The translations under genes were made by a program, and so were the position numbers. A stretch of DNA of 64,000 nucleotides, from the NCBI GenBank assembly GCA_023400405.1, contig JAEXFD010000013.1:329184-393183 (forward strand). The letters are read 5' to 3'. How positions within the stretch are numbered: the stretch's first letter is position 1; the number at the start of each line of letters is the position of its first letter. The notes beneath the pieces are model-generated. The model ran no database searches. It was not told where the DNA came from and was given only the letters and a program-made list of their open reading frames with translations. Of the stretch, positions 43,098 to 50,136 are shown piece after piece. Source of the DNA: Pseudomonadota bacterium (lineage in GTDB: Bacteria; Pseudomonadota; Alphaproteobacteria; Sphingomonadales; Sphingomonadaceae).

Positions 43098-43401
43098 TCA
43101 GGCCGTGTGTGAATCTGTGGAGAACATGGCCGATAGTCGCTAGCGCAACCGCACGCAGAACCCAAGCGCGGCGGAATCGGGACTCCACCGCGTGATTCGT
43201 CCACAACGGCGTCCCCAATCCGGCGTTCCGATTCACAGTCTGTGGAAAATGGGGATGCGGCCTTCGAATCCGCGCGCCGCCGTGGGCCCCGCGGAGTCAA
43301 GCTGTTGGCAATCGCCGGACGAGCGCATAAGCCCCAGCACTCACGCCCCAACAGACTCCAACAAACTTAGAGTCTATTCTTATTGAGTTAGGATAGAGGC
43401 C
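43098..43401. other. oriC: Putative chromosomal origin of replication (oriC)
   Basis: The 304-bp non-coding gap between ppsR and hemE is the position of oriC in Caulobacter and other alphaproteobacteria. Seen here: DnaA-box-like 9-mers with one mismatch to TTATNCACA at 43116-43124 (TGTGGAGAA) and 43241-43249 (TGTGGAAAA); weaker ones at 43108-43116, 43197-43205 and 43229-43237; an AT-rich stretch 43351-43392 of about 36% GC; and nine GANTC sites at 43111, 43174, 43181, 43194, 43230, 43266, 43294, 43354 and 43370. Genes on both sides point away from it. I saw no full CtrA site. The hemE promoter must also lie here. Confidence 0.8.
43351..43392. other. Candidate DNA unwinding element in oriC
   Basis: 42 bp at about 36% GC in an otherwise GC-rich region, at the hemE edge of the putative origin. 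It contains an inverted repeat AGACTC-N11-GAGTCT (43353-43375) with a GANTC methylation site in each arm. The unwinding role is inferred from composition and position. Confidence 0.45.
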
Positions 43402-44430
43402 CTGAACATTCCCGCTCCCAAGCCCCTGCTCGCCACGCTGAAGGGCGAACGCCAGCCGGTGCCGCCGGTCTGGCTGATGCGCCAGGCCGGTCGATACCTG
43501 CCTGAATATCGTGCGCTGCGGGCGGAGAAGGGCGGCTTCCTCGATCTCGCGCTCGATCCCGACGCCGCGGCCGAGATCACGCTCCAGCCGCTCCGTCGCT
43601 TCGGGATGGACGGGGCGATCCTGTTCTCGGACATCCTGATGGTGCCGATGGCGCTCGGCCAGAAACTCTGGTTCGAAGCGGGCGAGGGACCGCGGCTCGC
43701 ACCGAGGGTCGAGGCCCGCGCCGTATTGGATGCCCTTGAATCGCGCCCAGAATCACTGGAGCCGGTCTACGCGACCGTTCGGCAGGTCAAGGCCCGGCTC
43801 GAGGCGCAAACCACCTTCCTGGGCTTTGCAGGCAGCCCCTGGACCGTCGCGACCTATATGATCGCCGGCCAGGGAAGCCGCGAACAGGCCGAGGCGCGTC
43901 GGCTGGCCTATGCCGATCCGGGGCTGATGCAGGCGCTGGTCGATCGCATCGCCGATTGCACGATCGCCTATCTCCACGGCCAGATCGATGCGGGCGTCGA
44001 GGCGGTGCAGCTGTTCGATAGCTGGTCGGGCAGCCTCAGCCCCGCCCAGTTCGAGCAATGGGTGATCGCCCCCACCGCGCGCATCGCCGCCGCGATCGCG
44101 GGCCGGGTGCCGGTGATCGGCTTTCCCAAGGGCGCCGGCGGCAAGCTCGCGGCCTATGCGCGCGAGACGCAGGTCGATGCGATCGGGCTCGACGAGACGG
44201 TCGATCCGCCCTGGGCCGACGCCGAATTGCCCACGGGGCTGCCGGTGCAGGGCAATCTCGATCCGCTCGCGCTTATCGCCGGCGGCGCGACGCTCGATGC
44301 CGCGATCGATCGCATCCTCGCGGCCTTTGCCGATCGGCCGCACGTCTTCAATCTCGGCCACGGCATCCAGCAGGACACGCCAATCGCCCATGTCGAGCAG
44401 CTGCTCGCGCGCATTCGGGGGCAAGGATGA
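43402..44430 (+). CDS. hemE: Uroporphyrinogen decarboxylase
   Basis: Heme pathway enzyme, about 342 aa. Conserved PPVWLMRQAGRYLPEYRALR, GAILFSDILMVPMALG, FAGSPWTVATYMIAG, QLFDSWSGSL and VFNLGHGIQQDTP are all present. The in-frame stop upstream is at 43384, and no ATG, GTG or TTG lies between it and GTG 43459. That GTG would begin at PPVW and drop about 19 residues that look homologous (NIPAPKPLLATLKGERQPV). I therefore place the start at CTG 43402, with AGGA 8 nt upstream; a base error is the alternative. The stop overlaps hemJ by 4 bp. Confidence 0.9.
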   Translation: MNIPAPKPLLATLKGERQPVPPVWLMRQAGRYLPEYRALRAEKGGFLDLALDPDAAAEITLQPLRRFGMDGAILFSDILMVPMALGQKLWFEAGEGPRLAPRVEARAVLDALESRPESLEPVYATVRQVKARLEAQTTFLGFAGSPWTVATYMIAGQGSREQAEARRLAYADPGLMQALVDRIADCTIAYLHGQIDAGVEAVQLFDSWSGSLSPAQFEQWVIAPTARIAAAIAGRVPVIGFPKGAGGKLAAYARETQVDAIGLDETVDPPWADAELPTGLPVQGNLDPLALIAGGATLDAAIDRILAAFADRPHVFNLGHGIQQDTPIAHVEQLLARIRGQG

Positions 44431-44879
44431 GCGGTTGGCTCGGCGGCGCCTATCTGTGGGTCAAGGCGTTCCACATCATCTTCGTGATCTTCTGGATGGC
44501 CGGGCTGTTCCTGCTGCCGCGCTATCTCGTCCATCACCAGGAAGTGCTCGGCACGCCCGAGGCGCTGGCGTGGGAGAAGCGCGAGGCGCTGCTCCGCCGG
44601 ATGATCCTTACGCCGTCGCTGATCGTCGTGTGGGTGCTCGGGCTGGCGCTCGCCGCAAATCTCGGGCTGTTCGACGGCGGCGCGGGACTCGGCTGGCTGC
44701 ACGCCAAGCTGCTGCTCGTCGTGATGCTTTCAGGCTATCATGGCTGGGCCGTGGGCTATTCGAAGAAGCTCAGGCGCGGTCTCGGCAATATCGCCCCGCG
44801 CCGACTGCGTTTGATCGGCGAAGTGCCGGCCTTCGCCGTGATCTTCATCGTTGTCCTGGCCGTGGTGAAGCCATTTTGA
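44427..44879 (+). CDS. hemJ: Protoporphyrinogen oxidase HemJ (CopD-like membrane protein)
   Basis: A 150-aa inner-membrane protein with four helices: YLWVKAFHIIFVIFWMAGLF (conserved His), LTPSLIVVWVLGLALAANL, WLHAKLLLVVMLSGYHGWAV and FAVIFIVVLAVVKPF. HemJ oxidises protoporphyrinogen IX in many alphaproteobacteria that lack HemG and HemY. The ATGA overlap with hemE supports a heme operon and this assignment over a generic CopD protein. Confidence 0.88.
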   Translation: MSGWLGGAYLWVKAFHIIFVIFWMAGLFLLPRYLVHHQEVLGTPEALAWEKREALLRRMILTPSLIVVWVLGLALAANLGLFDGGAGLGWLHAKLLLVVMLSGYHGWAVGYSKKLRRGLGNIAPRRLRLIGEVPAFAVIFIVVLAVVKPF

Positions 44880-45044
44880 AGAATGGCCTTTATTGCGACG
44901 ATTTGACCTGATGCCGTTGCGCCCCTTTACGGTATTTAGGCGCACAGTTTTCGATTGCCGGAAATATTGTTGCGAGATGGACGCCGTTTACGCGTGAATC
45001 GCGAAAAATGCAGCGCCTTGAATTCTTGGCGTTGCGGATGGCGG

Positions 45045-45073
45045 TTGACTTGAACCGGGCCGCCACCTAATTC
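45045..45073 (+). promoter_or_regulatory. Candidate rho promoter
   Basis: TTGACT, a 17-bp spacer, then TAATTC lies 99 bp before the rho start. It falls in the comparatively AT-rich gap of 292 bp after hemJ, which otherwise holds nothing I can identify. The leader of about 90 nt would suit the autogenous control known for rho in other bacteria. Confidence 0.4.
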
Positions 45074-45171
45074 GGCGGGGTGGGCCGGGCCTCCGGCACA
45101 TTCCTCCCAGCATCGCTATTCGCGCGCATCCGCCGACCGACGCTCCCCCCAGATCAGCACCCGGACTCTCC

Positions 45172-46428
45172 ATGCACCTCAAGGATCTCAAGAAGAAAGC
45201 CCCCGCCGAACTGGTCTCGATGGCCGAGGAATTGGGGGTCGAGAGCGCGTCGACGCTGCGCAAGCAGGACCTGCTCTTCGCGATTCTCAAGGCGCAGGCC
45301 GAGCAGGGCGACCAGATCATGGGCGAAGGCACGATCGAAGTGCTGCCCGACGGCTTCGGCTTCCTGCGCAGCCCCGAGGCGAACTATCTCGCCGGGCCCG
45401 ACGATATCTATGTTTCGCCCAATCAGGTCCGCAAGTTCGGCCTGCGCACCGGCGACACGGTCGAAGGCGAGATCCGCGCGCCCAAGGACGGCGAGCGCTA
45501 TTTCGCATTGGTTCGACTGGTGAGCGTCAATTTCGACGATCCCGATGCGGTCCGCCACCGCGTCAATTTCGACAATCTCACGCCGCTCTATCCCGAGCGC
45601 AAGCTGACGCTCGACCAGCTCGATCCGACCCAGAAGGACAAGTCGGCGCGCGTCATCGACATCGTCTCGCCCCAGGGCAAGGGCCAGCGCACGCTGATCG
45701 TCGCCCCGCCGCGCGTCGGCAAGACGGTGATGCTGCAGAACATTGCCAAAGCGATCACCGATAATCATCCCGAGGTGTTCCTGATCGTGCTGCTCATCGA
45801 CGAGCGGCCCGAGGAAGTCACCGACATGCAGCGCAGCGTGAAGGGCGAGGTGATTTCCTCGACCTTCGACGAGCCGGCGCAGCGACACGTCCAGGTCTCC
45901 GAGATGGTGATCGAAAAGGCCAAGCGCCTGGTCGAGCACAAGAAGGACGTGGTCATCCTGCTCGACTCGATCACCCGCCTCGGCCGCGCCTACAACACGG
46001 TGGTGCCGAGCTCGGGCAAGGTGCTCACCGGCGGTGTCGATGCCAATGCGCTCCAGCGCCCGAAGCGCTTCTTCGGTGCCGCGCGCAATATCGAGGAGGG
46101 CGGTTCGCTTTCGATCATCGCCACCGCGCTGATCGATACCGGCAGCCGCATGGACGAAGTCATCTTCGAGGAGTTCAAGGGCACCGGCAACTCGGAAATC
46201 GTCCTCGATCGCAAGGTTGCGGACAAGCGCATCTTCCCGGCGCTCGACGTCGGCAAGTCGGGCACCCGCAAGGAAGAGCTGCTGGTGGACAAGGCCAAGC
46301 TCACCAAGATGTGGGTGCTGCGCCGCATCCTCATGCAGATGGGTACCGTCGATGCGATGGAGTTCCTGCTCGACAAGATGAAGGATTCGAAGACCAACGA
46401 GGACTTCTTCGATTCGATGAATCAGTAA
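45172..46428 (+). CDS. rho: Transcription termination factor Rho
   Basis: A 418-aa hexameric RNA helicase. The N-terminal domain (LKDLKKKAPAELVSMAEELG) is followed by the RNA-binding cold-shock-like fold (GTIEVLPDGFGFLRSPEANY) and the ATPase core with Walker A LIVAPPRVGKTVMLQNIA (about 175-190), IVLLIDERPEEVTDM, and the Q-loop/R-loop regions (VVPSSGKVLTGGVDANALQ). Length is standard. It lies close to the origin, as in Caulobacter-type chromosomes. Confidence 0.98.
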   Translation: MHLKDLKKKAPAELVSMAEELGVESASTLRKQDLLFAILKAQAEQGDQIMGEGTIEVLPDGFGFLRSPEANYLAGPDDIYVSPNQVRKFGLRTGDTVEGEIRAPKDGERYFALVRLVSVNFDDPDAVRHRVNFDNLTPLYPERKLTLDQLDPTQKDKSARVIDIVSPQGKGQRTLIVAPPRVGKTVMLQNIAKAITDNHPEVFLIVLLIDERPEEVTDMQRSVKGEVISSTFDEPAQRHVQVSEMVIEKAKRLVEHKKDVVILLDSITRLGRAYNTVVPSSGKVLTGGVDANALQRPKRFFGAARNIEEGGSLSIIATALIDTGSRMDEVIFEEFKGTGNSEIVLDRKVADKRIFPALDVGKSGTRKEELLVDKAKLTKMWVLRRILMQMGTVDAMEFLLDKMKDSKTNEDFFDSMNQ

Positions 46429-46458
46429 GTCGGCGTCTTTCCTGCTGGGCGGCTAGTC

Positions 46459-47100
46459 ATGCATTTCAACTTCGCTGCGGTCGCCACACCCTCGGGCCTC
46501 GCCAGCCTCGGCCAGATCATCCTCGGCGACCTGACCATGGCTGGCGACAATGTCGTCGTGATGGGCTCGCTCGCCTCTGGCCTGCCCGAGAAGCAGCGCC
46601 GCCAGGTGCTGTTGCTCGGCGTCAGCTTCGCGCTCGTCTTCCTGATCGGCTTCTCGCTGATCGCGGTGCAACTGCTCCAGATCACCGGCCTGGTGCTCGC
46701 CGGCGGGCTGCTGCTGCTGTGGGTCGCCTACAATATGTGGCGCGAGATCCGCTCGGCAACGCACGGTGCCGAAGACGCCGAGGGTGCGGAAGCGCCCAAG
46801 AAGCACGCCAAGACCTTCCTCCAGGCAGCGATCCAGATCACCCTGGCGGATCTGTCGATGAGCATCGACAATGTCCTGCTCGTCGCCTCGATTGCCCGCG
46901 AGAATCCGGCGCTGCTGTTCATCGGGCTCAGCTTCTCAGTGCTGTTGATGGGCCTGGCCGCCAATTTCGTCGCTCGGCTCGTCCAGCGCTATCACTGGAT
47001 CGCCTATATCGGCCTGGTGGTGATCCTCTGGGTGGCCGGGCGGATGATCTATGAGGGGATCGTCGACAACAAGATCGGCATTCTCCACCTGCTCGTTTGA
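46459..47100 (+). CDS. TerC/YjbE-family integral membrane protein, copy 1
   Basis: A 213-aa protein with about seven helices. The paired acidic membrane motifs are GDLTMAGDNVVVMGSLASGL and LADLSMSIDNVLLVASIARE. A charged loop (about 98-115, THGAEDAEGAEAPKKHAK) separates the halves. The family has been linked to manganese export and tellurite response. It is followed 18 bp later by a paralog with the same architecture. Confidence 0.88.
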   Translation: MHFNFAAVATPSGLASLGQIILGDLTMAGDNVVVMGSLASGLPEKQRRQVLLLGVSFALVFLIGFSLIAVQLLQITGLVLAGGLLLLWVAYNMWREIRSATHGAEDAEGAEAPKKHAKTFLQAAIQITLADLSMSIDNVLLVASIARENPALLFIGLSFSVLLMGLAANFVARLVQRYHWIAYIGLVVILWVAGRMIYEGIVDNKIGILHLLV

Positions 47101-47118
47101 GCCATTGAGGGGCTAGGC

Positions 47119-47733
47119 ATGGACTTCGCGACAATGCTGACCCCCGAAGCGCTGCGGGCGCTCGGCGAGGTGATCGTCATCGATCTCGTCCTCGCCGGCG
47201 ACAATGCAGTGGTGGTCGGCGCACTCGCGGCCGGGCTTCCGGCGCCGCAGCAGCGCAAGGTGATCCTGGTGGGGATCGGCGCGGCGCTGGTGATGCGCAT
47301 CGCCTTCGCACTGGTCGCGACGCAGCTGCTCCAGGTGATTGGCCTGCTCTTCGCCGGCGGGTTGCTGCTGCTCTGGGTGTCGTGGCGGATGTGGCGCGAG
47401 TTGCGCTCGGGCAGCCAGGCGGAGGAGATCACGACCCGCCCGCCCAAGACCTTCTTCGCCGCCGCCTGGTCGGTCGCGCTCGCCGATGTCAGCATGAGCC
47501 TCGACAATGTGCTCGGCGTCGCCGGCGCGGCGCGCGAGCATCCGGCGATCCTGGTGTTCGGGCTGCTCTTCTCGGTCGCGGTGATGGGGCTCGCCGCCAA
47601 TCTGATCGCACGGGTGATCGATCGCTATCGCTGGATCGGCTTTGTCGGCCTGGCGGTGATCGTTTGGGTGGCTGTCCGCATGGTCTATGAAGGCGTGGTC
47701 AATCACGAGACCGGGCTCGCGACGCTCGTTTGA
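47119..47733 (+). CDS. TerC/YjbE-family integral membrane protein, copy 2
   Basis: A 204-aa paralog of the preceding gene. The matching motifs are IDLVLAGDNAVVVGALAAGL and LADVSMSLDNVLGVAGAARE. The central loop is shorter (GSQAEEITTRPPK). The parallel sequences show an old tandem duplication rather than a recent one. The two may form a hetero-oligomer or handle different metals. The end is convergent with the dienelactone hydrolase gene. Confidence 0.88.
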   Translation: MDFATMLTPEALRALGEVIVIDLVLAGDNAVVVGALAAGLPAPQQRKVILVGIGAALVMRIAFALVATQLLQVIGLLFAGGLLLLWVSWRMWRELRSGSQAEEITTRPPKTFFAAAWSVALADVSMSLDNVLGVAGAAREHPAILVFGLLFSVAVMGLAANLIARVIDRYRWIGFVGLAVIVWVAVRMVYEGVVNHETGLATLV

Positions 47734-47755
47734 GCATCGCGAGCCAGGTGATTGA

Positions 47756-48457
47756 TCAGGCTAGGTTCTTTTCGAAGAACGCGGCCGTACGCTGATCGGC
47801 GAGCTTCGCCGCTTCGTCCGAACGGCGCTTGCCGAAGGTATCGGCAAAGCCATGGTCCTCGCCCGGATAGTCGTAGAGCGTCACCTGCGGATGATCGTCG
47901 AGCCCGGCATGCATCGCCGCCTGTGCCTCGGGGCTGACGAAGTGATCGGCCTGCGGGACATGGAGCAGGACCGGGCGGGCGATGGCGTGCTTTTCGCCGA
48001 GCAGATTGTCGATCCCGACGCCATAATAGCCGACGCTGGCATCGCTGTCCGTCCGCGTCGCGGTCATGAACGCCAGGAGGCCGCCCAGGCAGAAGCCGAC
48101 GACGCCGACCTTGCCGGCGGCCGCGAGCATTGACCGCGCCGCGCGGATCGTCGCTTCGATGTCGCGGATGCCGGCGTCCTGATTGAACTTGCCCATCAGG
48201 CGGAGCGCCTGCTGGAACTGTTCCGGCACGTCGGGATCGAGTTGGATGCCGGGCTCGAGCCGCCAGAACAGGTCCGGCGCCAAAGCGAGATAGCCCTTCG
48301 CCGCCCAGTCGTCGCACTTCTGCCGAATGCCTGGGTTCACCCCGAAGATCTCCTGGATGACGATGATCGCCGCGCGCGGCGCTTCGGCCGGCTGTGCACG
48401 ATAGGCCTCGAAGCTGCCGCTCCCGTCGATGCTGTCGATCGTGATCATCTCGCTCAT
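47756..48457 (-). CDS. Dienelactone hydrolase family protein
   Basis: A 233-aa alpha/beta hydrolase with a cysteine nucleophile in GVVGFCLGGLLAFM, a catalytic Asp region VLLHVPQADHFVSPE and the final His in YPGEDHGFADT. The E-I-F-G-V-N pattern (IIVIQEIFGVNPGIRQKCDD) is a hallmark of the family. Members hydrolyse dienelactones in aromatic breakdown, but many act on other esters. No catabolic genes are near. Confidence 0.92.
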   Translation of the reverse strand: MSEMITIDSIDGSGSFEAYRAQPAEAPRAAIIVIQEIFGVNPGIRQKCDDWAAKGYLALAPDLFWRLEPGIQLDPDVPEQFQQALRLMGKFNQDAGIRDIEATIRAARSMLAAAGKVGVVGFCLGGLLAFMTATRTDSDASVGYYGVGIDNLLGEKHAIARPVLLHVPQADHFVSPEAQAAMHAGLDDHPQVTLYDYPGEDHGFADTFGKRRSDEAAKLADQRTAAFFEKNLA

Positions 48458-48559
48458 GACACTGTCCCTCCGATGAACGTTGCGATCACGATAGGGTCGC
48501 GCGCATACATGACAGTCTGGTAGCAGCCGCACCGCGGCGCAGGCAACGGAGACGCGGCG

Positions 48560-48793
48560 ATGAAGATCAATGTCGAGGTGGATTGCACGCCGGAGGAGGC
48601 GCGCCGCGCGATGGGCCTTCCGGACCTGGCGCCGGTGCACGAGCGCTACGTTGCGATGATGGTCGACGCGATCGACAAGCAGGGCAGCCCCGAGGCGTTC
48701 AAGGCGATGCTGCAGAGCTGGGGACCGATGGGCGAGGCGAGCATGGGCCTGTGGCGCGCGATGTTCGATCCTGGAGCGAAGAGCGGCGACTGA
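48560..48793 (+). CDS. Small conserved protein before mnmE (DUF6489-like)
   Basis: A 77-aa soluble protein (MKINVEVDCTPEEARRAMGL...) with several Met-rich helices (YVAMMVDAIDKQGSPEAFKA). It resembles the short proteins placed upstream of mnmE in sphingomonads. The function is unknown. The mnmE ATG overlaps its stop (TGATG), so it is the first gene of the mnmE-mnmG-rsmG-parAB operon. Confidence 0.78.
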   Translation: MKINVEVDCTPEEARRAMGLPDLAPVHERYVAMMVDAIDKQGSPEAFKAMLQSWGPMGEASMGLWRAMFDPGAKSGD

Positions 48794-50079
48794 TGGAGAC
48801 GATCTTCGCGGTCTCGAGCGGCATGCCGCCCGCCGCGATCGCGGTGCTGCGCATTTCCGGCCCGAGAGCATTCGAGACGGTCGGCGCCTTTTGCGGGGCT
48901 CTGCCCGAGCCGCGCCGTGCCACCGTGCGGGCAGTGCGAGTTCCGGGGACCGGCGACCTGCTCGACCGCGCACTGCTGCTCTGCTTTCCGGGACCGGAGA
49001 GTGCGACCGGAGAGGACCTTGCCGAGTTGCATCTGCATGGCGGCCGTGCCGTGGTCCGCGCCGTCGAGGCGGCCTTGGCCGCGCAGCCGGGCCTTCGCGC
49101 CGCCGAGCCGGGCGAGTTCACGCGGCGGGCGCTGGCCAACGGGCGGATCGACCTCAGCGAAGCCGAAGGGCTGGGCGACCTGCTCATGGCGGAGACCGAG
49201 GGACAACGCCGCGCGGCGTTGCGTGCGGCGGAAGGGGCGGTGCGCCGCGAAGTCGAAGGGTGGACGGCGCGATTGCTGGCGCTCGCGGCGCGCGTGGAGG
49301 CGGAGCTCGACCACAGCGACGAGGATGACGTCGCCGCCGGCAACGAGACCTTGGCCGACGTGCGCGACGGGGCGGCGGCTTTGGCGGCGGCAATCGAGAC
49401 GGTTGCGGGCCGTCCCCCGGTCGAGCGACTGCGCGATGGCGTGCGCGTCGTGCTGGCGGGCCCGCCCAATGCCGGCAAATCGACCTTGCTTAACGCATTG
49501 GCCGGGCGCGAGGCGGCAATCGTCTCGCCGATTTCGGGAACGACCCGCGATCGCATTGAAGTTCCGGCGGTGCGCGAGGGAATCGCTTGGCTGCTGACCG
49601 ACACCGCGGGACTGGCCGAGGCGACCGACGATCCGATCGAGGCGATCGGCGTCGAGCGGGCCCAGGCGGCGGTGCGCGAGGCCGACATCCTGCTCTGGCT
49701 TGGCGACGATCCGCCGCCGCCCCATCCGCAGGCGCTATGGGTGCACGCCCGTGCCGATCGTTGCGAAGGTCGCCCACAGGCGGGGCAAATCTCGGTCTCG
49801 GTTCTCGCGGGGCAGGGCCTCGAGGCACTTTGGGAGGCGATGACGGCGAAGGCGCAGGTGCTGCTCCCGGCGCCCGACCAGCTAGCGCTTAATGCCCGGC
49901 AGCGAGACCTCGCCCTTGCGGGGGCGTCGCCATTGCGTGCCGTCGCGGCCGAGCGTGACCTGTTGATCGTCGCCGAGCACTTGCGCAGCGCCATGCGCGC
50001 CTTTGATGGGATCTCGGGGCGGGCAGGCGTGGAGGCGATGCTCGATGCGCTCTTCTCGCGTTTCTGCATCGGCAAATGA
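48793..50079 (+). CDS. mnmE: tRNA modification GTPase MnmE
   Basis: A 428-aa enzyme that with MnmG installs the cmnm5 group on wobble uridine. The N-terminal tetrahydrofolate-binding domain (IFAVSSGMPPAAIAVLRISG, ELHLHGGRAVVRAV) comes first. The helical region is interrupted by the G domain with G1 LAGPPNAGKSTLLNALAGRE (about 224), G2 SPISGTTRDRIE and G3 LLTDTAGLAEATDD. The C-terminal catalytic motif FCIGK is present. Confidence 0.96.
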   Translation: METIFAVSSGMPPAAIAVLRISGPRAFETVGAFCGALPEPRRATVRAVRVPGTGDLLDRALLLCFPGPESATGEDLAELHLHGGRAVVRAVEAALAAQPGLRAAEPGEFTRRALANGRIDLSEAEGLGDLLMAETEGQRRAALRAAEGAVRREVEGWTARLLALAARVEAELDHSDEDDVAAGNETLADVRDGAAALAAAIETVAGRPPVERLRDGVRVVLAGPPNAGKSTLLNALAGREAAIVSPISGTTRDRIEVPAVREGIAWLLTDTAGLAEATDDPIEAIGVERAQAAVREADILLWLGDDPPPPHPQALWVHARADRCEGRPQAGQISVSVLAGQGLEALWEAMTAKAQVLLPAPDQLALNARQRDLALAGASPLRAVAAERDLLIVAEHLRSAMRAFDGISGRAGVEAMLDALFSRFCIGK

Positions 50080-50082
50080 CAT

Positions 50083-50096
50083 GTTCCACGTGGAAC
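50083..50096. promoter_or_regulatory. parS: parS centromere-like site 1
   Basis: GTTCCACGTGGAAC, a perfect 14-bp palindrome, lies 4 bp after the mnmE stop and 40 bp before mnmG. It differs from the widespread parS consensus GTTTCACGTGAAAC at one symmetric position per half-site. Two further copies lie within 2.5 kb, close to parAB. Confidence 0.82.
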
Positions 50097-50136
50097 GGTT
50101 TTGACGGCGCACGCGGCAGCGCGTAGCGGATCGTCC

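Noticed and set aside
43098..43401. CtrA binding site (TTAA-N7-TTAA) in the origin
   Set aside because: No TTAA occurs in the gap, so Caulobacter-type CtrA silencing cannot be claimed here.
44880..45171. Gap before rho as a possible tRNA or small-RNA locus
   Set aside because: No cloverleaf or T-loop GTTCGA pattern seen; apart from a promoter-like pair nothing is supported.
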